Assembly: GCF_014646875.1 (NCBI RefSeq)
Contig: NZ_BMOC01000002.1
Coordinates: 186,001-250,000, forward strand
Direction: 5' to 3'
Length of the DNA: 64,000 nt
Source: Halobellus salinus
GTDB lineage: Archaea > Halobacteriota > Halobacteria > Halobacteriales > Haloferacaceae
Shown here: one piece after another, positions 46,668 to 55,949 of the stretch
How the letters are laid out: each line of letters opens with the position of its first letter
How positions within the stretch are numbered: the first letter of the stretch is position 1
Notes under the pieces: generated by a model
What the model saw: the letters and a program-made list of their open reading frames with translations, nothing else
Told to the model about the DNA's origin: nothing
The model's database searches: none
Program-made: the position numbers and the translations under genes

Positions 46668-47128
46668 GTCCGGCCCGCGAACCGGAGACTGGTATTTAGA
46701 CTGTTGAACCGCCAAACAAGGATATTGGGGTTCTTGGTCGAGCACAGACGATGTCGTCGAAGCAATCGACGACGCAGAGAGCGAAGAGGTATTGGAGTAC
46801 TTCACTGAAAAACAGGAACTCGACCGACTACACGACGGGGAGCGTGGTCTCGGACAGGTTCGCCGTGCTGCTCTCAAATCGCCCTCGGCACCAGACCGGA
46901 TTAAGTTGCTGTGTTGAATAGACGCTGAGTCACGGTCACAGCGGTTCACACAGCGGTTCTATGTTGATGATGGCAAACATCAATGACATCACCGTATTCA
47001 ACCGTCCCTGTCTAGTGTTCATCTCGTCACTTCCTTCGCAGCGCTGCTGCATCGTCGCCGTTGTACTCGAAACGCCACGTGTTGGCCTCGGTATCGGCTT
47101 TCCGGAGGGGGTAGCCCGGCGTCCGTCC
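46668..47128. other. Gap with degenerate coding remnants
   Basis: This 461-bp, relatively AT-rich stretch holds no intact gene. A plus-strand fragment ending in TGA near 46917 reads TDDVVEAIDDAESEEVLEYF and EKQELDRLHDGERGLGQVRR. It is preceded in another frame by LLNRQTRILGFLVEH, so it looks like a broken small gene. Directly after the transducer stop, in the same minus-strand frame, about 30 codons (GYPLRKADTEANTWRFEYNG) run to a TGA. No family is recognised for either. Confidence 0.35.
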
Positions 47129-49243
47129 TCAGGATCGAGTTTCGAACTCGGAAACGTTGTCGTCGAGGGTGGCCGCGATTGCAGAGAGCTGTTGGACGTT
47201 CGTGCTCACTTCCGAGACCGAGGCGGTCTGTTCTTGGGTTGCCGCCGAGACGTCGCTGGCTTCTGCGGCGGTCTGCTGGCTCACGCTCGACACGTCGTCC
47301 ACCATCGCAACCACCTCCTCCGACGACGCTGCTTGGTCTTCGGTGGCCTCGCTGATCTCCTGTATACCCGCCTCGGCGTCGTCGACCGCCGTTGCGATCT
47401 CATCGAACATCTCGATCGTGTCTTCGATGGTCTCTGATCCCCGTTCGACGCGGTTCCGCATCGCTTCGATCCCCTCGACTGTGTCGCCCGCCGTCGACTG
47501 GACCATCGCGATCCGGTTTTCGATGTCCGTGGTCGCGTCACTGACCTGCTGTGCGAGGCCCTTGATCTCGTCTGCCACGACCGCGAACCCATCGCCGGCC
47601 GCTCCGGCCCGGGCCGCCTCGATGGACGCGTTCAACGCGAGTATGTTGGTCTGTTCGGCGATCCCGGTGATCAGATCGACGATGTCTCCGATCTCCTCCA
47701 TCTTCTCGTCGAGTGTCTTGACCTGCCCCACCGCGTCGTCCGCCTGCGCTTCGATGGCACTGATCTCCTCGGTCGCTTCGGCCGCGTACTCCTGGCCCGT
47801 TTCGCTGCGTTCGACGGCTGTCTCGGCCGTCGAAGCCACCTGGTCTGCCGAGGAGGCGATCTCCTCGATGGTCGCAGACACGTCGTTCATCTCCCCCGCA
47901 ACCTGACCGAGATTCTCACTTTGGGTGTCTGCGCCGTGGGAGATTTCCTCGACCGAGCCGGCGACCTGTTGGCTCGCCTGTTCGATCTCTTCGGTGCTCT
48001 CTGCGATCAGGTCACTCGAGGAAGCCACCTCATCGGCGACGTCCTGGATGGTTCCCACGCTGTTGCTGAGTTGGTCGATCCCCGCTTCGAGGTCTCGTAA
48101 CACGCTGCCGTACACGCCGGGGTAGTCGGTCTCGAACCGACGGCCGAGCTGTCCGGTCTTCAGCCCGTCACTCGCCGTCGCGATCTGCGAGAAGGCGTCC
48201 GAGAGTGTGTCCGTCCCCGCTTCGAGGTCGTCGAGGACAGCGCCGTACTGCCCCGGCTTATCGGATTCGATGGTCTGCTCTAGGTCGCCCGTCCGGAGGC
48301 TGTTGCTCGCGTTCTGTATCTCCCCGAAACTGGTCGTGAGTTGGGTTGTCCCCGAGTCGAGGTGTCGCATGATCTCCCCGTACTGCCCCGGGAACTCGGT
48401 GTTGATGTCCTGGTGGAAGTCCCCCGTTTCGAGGTTGCGGCTCACAGTATCGAGGTCACTGAAGACCGCGCGGAGCTTTCGCTGCATCGCTTTGATCGCG
48501 GTTACCATCTGTCCGATTTCGTCGTCCTCAACGTGGTCATCGATCTCCGTGGTGAGGTCCCCGTTATTGGCCGCAACCGCGGCCTCGGTCAGTTGTGTGA
48601 TGGGCTTTGTGATGCGTCTGGCTACGAACAGCCCGATCACAATGGCGAAGACGAACGCACCGATCGTGAGTCCGATGACTTCCATCTGTGCGCTCTGCGT
48701 GGTGGTGTCAGCCAGGGCGACCTGGGCAGTGAGGTCTTGCTGGGCCGATTCCGCGATGAGGTGGGCCTCCTCCTCCATCCCGACTCGTAGCTCCTCCATC
48801 CGGGCCGACTTCTGTGCAGCGAGGTCGTCGTTACCGGCGCTCTTTGCCTCGAAGAACTCCGCGCCGAGCTGACTGTACTCCCGATGCTGTGATTGGAGGG
48901 TCTCAAACCGCTCTGTCTGTTCTGCGGTCAACTCCCTCTCCCGGAGTCGCTCCGCGTGTTCGGTGTAGAGCGCGCTTGCGTCGTCGAACTGTTGCTGTGC
49001 GCCTGCCTCGCCCAGTTGGGCCGATTGGACCGCATTTCGTTGTCGTTCGATGGCGACAACCATCTCCGACGACGCGTCTATCTTGACTCCGTCTTCAGCG
49101 ATCAGGTGTGCCTCCTCGTCCACGGAGCCAACTGCCGTGTACCCGACGGCCCCGGTCACACCGACTAACACAGCAACGAGAGCGAACGCGAGGATCAGTT
49201 TCGGCCTCAGGCCCAGTTGATCGATGGTGACTCTGTCAAGCAT
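47129..49243 (-). CDS. Methyl-accepting chemotaxis transducer with three HAMP-like repeats
   Basis: 704 residues. Transmembrane helices are at about 17-39 and 187-208; between them lies an extracellular four-helix-type sensor (about 40-186), which contains Glu/Gln-rich helices. A HAMP domain follows (about 205-258). Then three units repeat with exact 45-residue period (Phe261, Phe306, Phe351), each with LxTGxL, PGxYG and DLEAG-like parts. The C-terminal signalling hairpin includes [19 protein letters not shown]. No PAS or haem motif. The ligand is unknown. It signals to CheA/CheW, which are not encoded here. Confidence 0.92.
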   Translation of the reverse strand: MLDRVTIDQLGLRPKLILAFALVAVLVGVTGAVGYTAVGSVDEEAHLIAEDGVKIDASSEMVVAIERQRNAVQSAQLGEAGAQQQFDDASALYTEHAERLRERELTAEQTERFETLQSQHREYSQLGAEFFEAKSAGNDDLAAQKSARMEELRVGMEEEAHLIAESAQQDLTAQVALADTTTQSAQMEVIGLTIGAFVFAIVIGLFVARRITKPITQLTEAAVAANNGDLTTEIDDHVEDDEIGQMVTAIKAMQRKLRAVFSDLDTVSRNLETGDFHQDINTEFPGQYGEIMRHLDSGTTQLTTSFGEIQNASNSLRTGDLEQTIESDKPGQYGAVLDDLEAGTDTLSDAFSQIATASDGLKTGQLGRRFETDYPGVYGSVLRDLEAGIDQLSNSVGTIQDVADEVASSSDLIAESTEEIEQASQQVAGSVEEISHGADTQSENLGQVAGEMNDVSATIEEIASSADQVASTAETAVERSETGQEYAAEATEEISAIEAQADDAVGQVKTLDEKMEEIGDIVDLITGIAEQTNILALNASIEAARAGAAGDGFAVVADEIKGLAQQVSDATTDIENRIAMVQSTAGDTVEGIEAMRNRVERGSETIEDTIEMFDEIATAVDDAEAGIQEISEATEDQAASSEEVVAMVDDVSSVSQQTAAEASDVSAATQEQTASVSEVSTNVQQLSAIAATLDDNVSEFETRS

Positions 49244-49565
49244 CAGTAGAGGATGAAATTAACAGCTAATTAATACGCTCACTCGGTATCAGTCGTGATT
49301 TCCACCGAATTACCGAGGAAGGGCTATGGTATATCCATATATGATCGAAATTTTCGTCGAAAAGTATAGTTAATCGAGAGTATTTACCACAATCAGAATT
49401 TGCGCTCGGCCCTCACCCGCCCGGCCCGACCGGACGCAGGTCCGCGCGAGCGACGGGGGGGGCGGTCGGAAACCGCGTCGCTCGGTCGCTCCGTTGAGAC
49501 CGGCCAGCGCGGGCCCCCGAAGCCGAGCGGACGGCGCGGGCGGTCGGATCAATCATAGACGGCCG

Positions 49566-49600
49566 CGGTGGAACAGCAATCCTTTTTCACTGTTCCACCG
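49566..49600. repeat. Perfect 11-bp inverted repeat upstream of hyuA
   Basis: CGGTGGAACAG (49566-49576) and its complement (49590-49600) flank a 13-base loop with TTTTT. It lies 83 bases before the hyuA ATG in a 439-bp gap (49244-49682) that otherwise shows no gene. The left part of that gap, next to the transducer promoter, is AT-rich. The repeat may be an operator for hyuAB or a terminator-like hairpin. Confidence 0.55.
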
Positions 49601-49682
49601 TCATACGATACCGAATGCGACGATCTGACAACCGACACGCCCGACGGGACGCCCGCGGGCGCCCCCCGCGTCCGGCACCCGC

Positions 49683-51713
49683 ATGACGCCCCGCGTCGCC
49701 GTCGATGTCGGTGGGACGTTCACCGACGTGGCGCTCGTGACTGAGTCGGAGACGCTCGTGACCGCGAAAGTCCCCTCGACCGCCGACCAAAGCGAGGGGG
49801 TGATCACCGGGATCGAGAAAGCCTGTGCGGCGGCCGAGATCGATCCCGCCGCGATCGCGGAGTTCTCCCACGCCACGACCGTTTCCACCAACGCGCTACT
49901 CGAGCGGAGCGGCGCGCGGACCGCCCTCGTCACCACTGAGGGGTTCCGTGACGTACTGGAGATCGGGCGTCAGAGCCGACCCGCGCTGTACGATCTCCAC
50001 GGCCAGAAACCCGCGCCGCTGGTTCCGCGGTCGCGACGATACGAACTCCCGGAGCGTGCCACGCCCGACGGGATTGAGCGACCGGTCGACCCGGAAGCGG
50101 TTCGAGCGCTTGCGGCGACGATTCGCGACGCGGACGTCGAGAGCGTCGCGGTCGCGCTGCTGCACGCGTACGTCACCCCCGAAAATGAAACGCGAGTCGC
50201 GGCGGTGCTCCGTGAGGAACTCGACGTACCGGTGTCGACCTCCCACGCGGTGTTGCCGGAGTTCCGGGAGTTCGAGCGGACCGCAACCACTGTGATCGAC
50301 GCGTACGTCACGCCCGCGATCGACCGGTATCTCGGCAATCTGACCGACCGCGCCGCGGCAGCGGGGATCCCCGAACCACAGATTATGCAGTCTAACGGCG
50401 GGGTCGCGACCGCCGACACCGTCCGCACCCACGCGGTCGGGACCGCGCTCTCCGGCCCCGCGGCGGGCGTCGTTGGCGCCGACAGGGCGGTGCGGACGAT
50501 CCAGGCGTCCGACGACCGCCCCGGCTTTGTCACGTTCGACATGGGCGGAACCTCAAGTGACGTCAGCCTCGTCCGCGACGGCGACGCCGAGCGGACCACC
50601 GACACCACCATCGACGGGATCCCGATCAGCACTCCGATGGTCGACATCAACACCATCGGCTCCGGCGGAGGGTCGATCGCGTGGGTCGATTCCGGGGGCG
50701 CACTGCGGGTCGGGCCCCAGTCGGCCGGTGCCGATCCCGGGCCGGCGTGTTACGGGAACGGCGGCGACGAACCGACCGTCACGGACGCGAACGTCGTGCT
50801 CGGCTACGTCGGCGAGACCACGGCGCTCGGCGGCGAACTCTCGATCGACGTCGCGGCCGCGGAAGCCGTCTTAGCGGAGCTCGCCGCCGACGCAGGACTC
50901 GGAAGCGCCCGCGCCGCAGCGAGGGGCGTCTACCGGGTCGCGAACGCGAAAATGACCCGCGCGATCCGGGAAATCACCGTCGAACGCGGGTTCGACCCCC
51001 GGGAGTTCGGGCTGGTCGCGTTCGGCGGCGCCGGCCCGATGCACGCCGTGGGCGTCGCCGACGACCTCGACATCGGGACCGTGATCGTGCCCGTGGCGTC
51101 GGGGGTACTCTCCGCGTATGGCCTTCTCGCCGCCGACGAGCGGTACGACCGGGTCCGAACCCACCTGACTCGGCTCGACGACGCGACCCCGGAGCGGATC
51201 GCGGACGTCGTGACCGACCTCGTCGCCGGCGCGGTCGCGGAGTCAACGGTGGCCGACCCGGCGGTCGAGCACGAAGCAGATCTCCGGTACGTGGGGCAGA
51301 GCTTCGAGCTGACGGTTCCGATCGACCTCCCGTTCGATCCTGCGGCGGTCCGGTCGCGGTTCCACGCCGCACACGAGCGGGCCCACGGGTACCGGATGGA
51401 CGCCGGGGTCGAACTCGTGAACCTCCGTGCGACCGCTCGCGCGGAGCGCTCGGTCGCGGAGACGCGCTACGACGCCGCCGGGGACAGCCTCTTCGACACC
51501 CGGACGGCGGAGTTCGGCGGTGAGACCCACGAGGCGGCGGTCCGCGACCGGCTGGCCGTCCCTGCGGGCACGACGATAGAAGGGCCAGCCATCCTCGAAG
51601 CGGCCGAGACCACGACGGTCGTCCCGCCAACGTGGACCGCGACGGTCCGAGACACCGGCGCGCTCGTCGTCCGTCCGAAAACTGACACACCTGACGAAAC
51701 CGACACCCGATGA
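49683..51713 (+). CDS. hyuA: Hydantoinase/oxoprolinase subunit A family protein
   Basis: 676 residues, the ATP-binding subunit of N-methylhydantoinase, 5-oxoprolinase or acetone-carboxylase-like enzymes. The N-terminal actin-like fold begins VAVDVGGTFTDVAL (5-18, phosphate loop). A second nucleotide element is FDMGGTSSDVSLV, followed by GGGSIAWVDSGGALRVGPQS and GADPGPACYGNGG. The C-terminal beta-domain ends with GTTIEGPAILEAAETTTVVP. The ATGA overlap with hyuB shows the two are made together. The substrate (hydantoin, oxoproline or similar) is not determined. Confidence 0.92.
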   Translation: MTPRVAVDVGGTFTDVALVTESETLVTAKVPSTADQSEGVITGIEKACAAAEIDPAAIAEFSHATTVSTNALLERSGARTALVTTEGFRDVLEIGRQSRPALYDLHGQKPAPLVPRSRRYELPERATPDGIERPVDPEAVRALAATIRDADVESVAVALLHAYVTPENETRVAAVLREELDVPVSTSHAVLPEFREFERTATTVIDAYVTPAIDRYLGNLTDRAAAAGIPEPQIMQSNGGVATADTVRTHAVGTALSGPAAGVVGADRAVRTIQASDDRPGFVTFDMGGTSSDVSLVRDGDAERTTDTTIDGIPISTPMVDINTIGSGGGSIAWVDSGGALRVGPQSAGADPGPACYGNGGDEPTVTDANVVLGYVGETTALGGELSIDVAAAEAVLAELAADAGLGSARAAARGVYRVANAKMTRAIREITVERGFDPREFGLVAFGGAGPMHAVGVADDLDIGTVIVPVASGVLSAYGLLAADERYDRVRTHLTRLDDATPERIADVVTDLVAGAVAESTVADPAVEHEADLRYVGQSFELTVPIDLPFDPAAVRSRFHAAHERAHGYRMDAGVELVNLRATARAERSVAETRYDAAGDSLFDTRTAEFGGETHEAAVRDRLAVPAGTTIEGPAILEAAETTTVVPPTWTATVRDTGALVVRPKTDTPDETDTR

Positions 51714-53359
51714 CAGAACCGACACACACCGGGGAGTTCGACCCTGTGACGCTCGAGATCATCCGGAACCGACTCGAAGGTATCGCCGAGGAGATGGGAC
51801 AGGTCCTGATCCGCGGGGCCTACTCTCCGAACATCAAGGAGCGCCAGGACTGCTCTACTGCCCTTTTCGACGCCGCGGGTCGAATGGTCGCGCAAGCCGA
51901 GCACATCCCGGTTCACCTCGGCGCGATGCCCGAGGCTGTCGCCGCCGTCCGGGACCGCGGCCCCGAACCCGGCGAGGCGTACATCCTGAACGACCCGTTC
52001 GCGGGCGGGACCCACCTCCCGGACGTGACTGTGGTCTCGACCATCGCCCCGGACGAGCGGGTCCTCGGCTACGCGGTCACCCGTGCACACCACGCCGACG
52101 TCGGCGGCGGCATCCCGGGGAGCATGCCCGCGGGGGCGACCGAGATCTACCAGGAAGGACTCCGGATCCCCGGCGTCCGGATTGTCGCGGACGGCGAGAC
52201 CGACGAGGACCTTCTGGAGTTCGTGCTCGCGAACGTCCGCAACCCCCAGGAACGCCGCGCCGACCTCCGCGCGCAACTTGCGGCCAACGAGCGCGCCGGC
52301 CAACGGATCGCCGGGCTGCTCGACGAGTACGGCCGCGACGGGCTGGCGGGCGCGTTCGACGCGGTCATCGACTACGCCCGAGAGCGGATCGAGACCGAGA
52401 TCGCAGCGATCCCCGACGGCACCTACGGGGCGACGGACGTGCTCGAAGGCGACGGTGTCACCGACGAGGACATCCCGATTGTCACGACGGTGACCGTCGA
52501 CGGCACGGCGGTGACCGTCGACTTCGAGGGAACCGCCGACCAGGTCACGGGGAACACGAACGCGCCGCTGTCGGTCGCGGCGAGCGCGACCTACTTTGTC
52601 GTCCGCGCGGTGACCGACCCCGAGATCCAGCCCAACCATGGGTGCTACGACCCGATCGACGTCGACGCGCCGGAGGGGTCGCTGTTGAATCCGACGCCGC
52701 CGGCGGCGGTCGTTGGGGGCAACGTCGAGACCAGCCAGCGGGTGACCGACGTCGTGCTGGCGGCCTTCTCGGAGGCGCTTCCGGACACTGTGCCCGCCCA
52801 GGGACAGGGCACCATGAACAACACCGTCATCGGCAGCCAGCGCGACGACGGGGAGGCCGGGGGGTTCACCTACTACGAGACGGTCGGCGGCGGCGACGGC
52901 GCCGGTCCGGAGACCGACGGGATGGACGGCGTCCAGGTGGGGATGACGAACACGCTGAACACCCCGATCGAGGCGCTCGAAACCGAGTATCCCCTGTCGG
53001 TTGAGCGGTACGCGCTCCGCCCTGGGAGCGGCGGCGACGGTCGCCACCGCGGTGGACTCGGGATCGAGCGGTCAGTCACCGTCGAGACCGACGCGGTGGT
53101 GTCGCTTCTGACCGAGCGCCGCCGCTACGCCCCGCAGGGTACGGCTGGCGGCGACCCCGGGGCGACCGGCGAGAACCTGATCGACGGCGACCCGGTCCCC
53201 GCGAAGACGACCGTCGAGGTCGACGCGGGCACTACTGTCACAGTCCGGACGCCCGGCGGTGGCGGCTACGGCGACCCCGACGAGCGGCAGACAGACGACC
53301 GCGACCGCGACCGGCGGGACGGGAAAACCGGGAGTGACCCCGGACCCGACACCGAGTGA
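51710..53359 (+). CDS. hyuB: Hydantoinase/oxoprolinase subunit B family protein
   Basis: 549 residues, partner of HyuA. Family blocks: DPVTLEIIRNRLEGIAEEMG at the N-terminus; DCSTALFDAAGRMVAQAEHI; YILNDPFAGGTHLPDVTVVS; HHADVGGGIPGSMPAGATEI, with the His/Asp cluster likely to bind metal; and the C-terminal TVRTPGGGGYGDPDER. The last about 20 residues are a charged tail. It overlaps hyuA by four bases. The two-subunit form (not fused) matches prokaryotic N-methylhydantoinases; no racemase or carbamoylase gene is next to them. Confidence 0.92.
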   Translation: MTEPTHTGEFDPVTLEIIRNRLEGIAEEMGQVLIRGAYSPNIKERQDCSTALFDAAGRMVAQAEHIPVHLGAMPEAVAAVRDRGPEPGEAYILNDPFAGGTHLPDVTVVSTIAPDERVLGYAVTRAHHADVGGGIPGSMPAGATEIYQEGLRIPGVRIVADGETDEDLLEFVLANVRNPQERRADLRAQLAANERAGQRIAGLLDEYGRDGLAGAFDAVIDYARERIETEIAAIPDGTYGATDVLEGDGVTDEDIPIVTTVTVDGTAVTVDFEGTADQVTGNTNAPLSVAASATYFVVRAVTDPEIQPNHGCYDPIDVDAPEGSLLNPTPPAAVVGGNVETSQRVTDVVLAAFSEALPDTVPAQGQGTMNNTVIGSQRDDGEAGGFTYYETVGGGDGAGPETDGMDGVQVGMTNTLNTPIEALETEYPLSVERYALRPGSGGDGRHRGGLGIERSVTVETDAVVSLLTERRRYAPQGTAGGDPGATGENLIDGDPVPAKTTVEVDAGTTVTVRTPGGGGYGDPDERQTDDRDRDRRDGKTGSDPGPDTE

Positions 53360-53407
53360 ACGCCCGCCCGTGTCTGCGGGGCAGCGATCGCTCCGGCCGA
53401 CACCCGT

Positions 53408-53854
53408 TTACTCCCGCCCGATCACCTCGTCCAACCGCTCGAAGTAGTCCTCCCGCGGCACCTGGTAGGCGGCCCGGTAGTCGACCGCTCCCGCCGCGAA
53501 CCGGCTGGCGATGTCGTTGGCCCCCTCAACGGCGGCCGCGCGGGTGTCGTACGCCTCGGTGACGGCCTCAACCTCGGGCTCCAGCGTGAGGACCGCGCGC
53601 CATGTGTCGGTCCTGACCCGCGAGGCGCCGGGACGCGGTGCCCGAGACCGGTTCGAGACCAGGATGGTCGGGAGACACGGCGCCGGGAGGTCGTTGGCCT
53701 CGTTGAACACCTCGGGGCGGTATACCAGGATCCGGCGACCGCGGGGCTCGTCGTTCCAGACCGTCCACCCCGGCGGTGGGTCCGGGGCGCCGCTGCCGTC
53801 GTCAGGTGAGTCGTCCGCCGACAGGTCGCCGTTGGAGGTTCCGTCGCCGCTCAT
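53408..53854 (-). CDS. Haloarchaeal hypothetical protein (possibly DUF5820-like)
   Basis: 148 residues. A disordered acidic head of about 28 residues is followed by a compact domain: PGWTVWNDEPRGRRILVYRP, LPAPCLPTILVSN, WRAVLTLEPEVEAVTEAYDT and FAAGAVDYRAAY. The pattern recalls the DUF5820 family, recalled from memory and not checked. No signal, membrane helix or catalytic motif. It is convergent with hyuB. Confidence 0.62.
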   Translation of the reverse strand: MSGDGTSNGDLSADDSPDDGSGAPDPPPGWTVWNDEPRGRRILVYRPEVFNEANDLPAPCLPTILVSNRSRAPRPGASRVRTDTWRAVLTLEPEVEAVTEAYDTRAAAVEGANDIASRFAAGAVDYRAAYQVPREDYFERLDEVIGRE

Positions 53855-54358
53855 ACGCTACCTCCGGCGTGATCACACAAATACTCCTGGACCGTCACCA
53901 GGGTACTGTTCAAATAAGCGATGCGTGATCAAGCAACCGACCCCGGGCGGGACTGAAAGGGACCGCGGTCTCGGCGAACCCCGGCGTTCACGGGGGCGGA
54001 GCCGCCGTGAGCTCGGGATAGCGGAGCTCTCCCGGTGATGCACGGACCGGAGGTCCCGCCCGACTCGCGGGACTCCCGCCCGGGGGTGGTTTTCCGGCCG
54101 GTCGGTGCCCAACTACTGCCCACCTCTCGCGCCTGAAGACGCGGGAATCCGACCACCGGATTCGGGTGGTCGTCGCCCGTCGGTTCCACCCCGCACCCAG
54201 GGGAACCCGGCCACACGTCGGGGGAACTCTCGGTTGTCTCCCTTGTGGGGCTGTGGTTCGGCCACTGAGGCCCAATCGAACCCCGTGTCCGCTCACTCCC
54301 CCACAGGGGTACCCGCTCGTGTCTGTGTCACGACCCCGAGAGCGGCCGCTACGGCCGC
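53855..54358. other. GC-rich gap with hairpins, possible IS1341/TnpB 3' relic
   Basis: No coding frame stands out in these 504 bp. GGACTGAAAGG occurs at about 53950-53960. A hairpin CGCG-CCTGAAGA-CGCG at 54128-54143 is followed by GGAATCC, like the right end of haloarchaeal IS200/IS605/IS1341 elements. A second hairpin ACCACC/GGTGGT lies at 54152-54170. In intact elements this part also encodes the guide (omega) RNA of TnpB. No tnpB is present, so this may be a leftover end. Confidence 0.4.
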
Positions 54359-55744
54359 CTATACGACGTACGACGACTCCGGGATCTGGACGTACCGGCC
54401 GTTCCGCGCGGCAAACTTTGCGCGTTTGTAGCTCAAGACCAACCGGGCGGCGCCGACGCCGGCGCGGACGTTTTTGGCCTTGAGGATGCTGTACCCGCCC
54501 CCGTTGTCCAGGAGGCGCCGAGCCGTCGAGAACGCCCAGTCCCAGTCGTCGGGGCGGTAGTCGTGGACGACGTCCGCCATTGCGACGTTCCGGAGGATTT
54601 CGTCGCCGATCGCGTTCTTCCAGTGGTCGTTGTACGGCGTGAGGTCGCCGTCTGCGGCGAGTTCGCCCGCGATCGCACCCGTCCTGACGGCGGTGTGGTC
54701 GCCGCCCTCGTGGAACGCCGACGTCGACCCCATCGCGCCGCCGACGACTGCGATCCCCGCCGCGGTCGGGGAGTCGATCGGCCGGGTCGACGAGATGGCG
54801 TAGGTCTCGGTGCCGTCGGACTTCCCGCGATCCTCAACGAGCGGGAAGTCGGATGCAACGTCGTACTCGTCGCCGTACTCGCTCTCGAGGAGCCGGCGGA
54901 TGTACTCGCTTCCCTGCGGGATCCGGGAATCGTCGGGTCCCAAGAGCGGGTAGGCGCTCCTGTCGTCCACGTCGTCGATGGCAAGTCCGATCGGCATCGT
55001 GAGCCCGATTCGGGCGACGGTGCCGTCGTTCGGGAAGATCCACGGGTAGGCGGTGTGGCCGGGCATGTGTCCCCACCAGAATTTGATCGCGCCCGCGACG
55101 TCCTCGTACACCGGTTCGGGGAGGCGGCGGTGCTCCTGGTAGGCGATGTGGTTGGTCTCGCGGGTCGAGAGCCGGTCAGTGACGTCGAACGGGAGGTACT
55201 CGTCCAGCACGCCGGACGTGACCTGTCGCTGTGGCCCGTCAGCCAGGATCAGAAACTCGCACCCGACGTTCTCGCCGCTCGAGAGTCGGAGTCGGTGGCG
55301 GGGCTCCCCGGCCGCGCCGAGGTCCGTCTCGACGCCACGGACCGACGCCCCGGTCCGGTAGGCCGCCCCGACCTCGACCGCGCGGTCGCGGAGGAAGTCG
55401 TCGAACCGCGCCCGGTGCATACAGAACCCGAAGTTGTCGTACGAGGAGTCGATCCCGGTCGAATGCATAGTGAGCGACTCGCCCGGCCCAACGAACTCCG
55501 CGCGGTCGAGTTCGCCGAGCACGACGTCGTCGGGCATCTCGTCGGGGTGGATGCCCATGATGTCAACCCAGTAGTCGAGAATTCCAGCGGCGTCGGTCGA
55601 GTCCGGTCCCAACCGCCCCGACCGATCCGACCGCGGCACCCCTTTCTCGAGGACTACCGCCGACGCCCCGGCCGACGCCGCAGCGTGGGCGGCCGACGAC
55701 CCCGCGGGACCGCCGCCAACGATAGCCACGTCGAATCGCTCCAT
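54359..55744 (-). CDS. Geranylgeranyl-reductase-like FAD oxidoreductase
   Basis: 461 residues. The FAD-binding motif is VAIVGGGPAGSSAAHAAASA (6-25), followed by VVLEKGVPRSDRSG. A middle motif GCEFLILADGPQRQV (the FAD-contacting ADG) and a C-terminal GIAVVGGAMGSTSAFHEGGD fit the geranylgeranyl reductase/FixC-like family. Some relatives saturate archaeal lipid chains; others act on menaquinone or pigments. The chain is longer than most by about 50 residues at the C-terminus (YSILKAKNVRAGVGAARLVL). A TATA box lies 25-33 bases upstream. The true lipid substrate is not determined. Confidence 0.82.
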   Translation of the reverse strand: MERFDVAIVGGGPAGSSAAHAAASAGASAVVLEKGVPRSDRSGRLGPDSTDAAGILDYWVDIMGIHPDEMPDDVVLGELDRAEFVGPGESLTMHSTGIDSSYDNFGFCMHRARFDDFLRDRAVEVGAAYRTGASVRGVETDLGAAGEPRHRLRLSSGENVGCEFLILADGPQRQVTSGVLDEYLPFDVTDRLSTRETNHIAYQEHRRLPEPVYEDVAGAIKFWWGHMPGHTAYPWIFPNDGTVARIGLTMPIGLAIDDVDDRSAYPLLGPDDSRIPQGSEYIRRLLESEYGDEYDVASDFPLVEDRGKSDGTETYAISSTRPIDSPTAAGIAVVGGAMGSTSAFHEGGDHTAVRTGAIAGELAADGDLTPYNDHWKNAIGDEILRNVAMADVVHDYRPDDWDWAFSTARRLLDNGGGYSILKAKNVRAGVGAARLVLSYKRAKFAARNGRYVQIPESSYVV

Positions 55745-55768
55745 ATGGCTACTCCGGCCCCGGTTCGG

Positions 55769-55777
55769 TATTATACT
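55769..55777 (-). promoter_or_regulatory. TATA box of the geranylgeranyl-reductase-like gene
   Basis: AGTATAATA on the minus strand lies 25-33 bases before the ATG at 55744. Confidence 0.6.
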
Positions 55778-55891
55778 GTCGGACGGCTACGGCTCTCACA
55801 CCCCGACGCGGACGAGGTGGGGTGACGGGTGCTCGGCCCACACCCCGGAGGGGTGGTACCGGCCCGGACCCGAGCCGGACGGAGAACCCAT

Positions 55892-55912
55892 TAGTGGTTA
55901 CATTAACTACGA
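55892..55912. promoter_or_regulatory. Imperfect palindrome at the wtpABC promoter
   Basis: TAGTGGTTA-CAT-TAACTACGA: 9-bp arms with seven matches around a 3-base centre. It lies just before a TATA-like AAAAGTAAAC (about 55912-55921), which is some 30-38 bases from the wtpA ATG. This placement suits an operator for an oxyanion-responsive regulator, but no regulator is encoded nearby. Confidence 0.35.
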
Positions 55913-55949
55913 AAAGTAAACACGATCGGCGACCCACTGTTAGGTCAAG

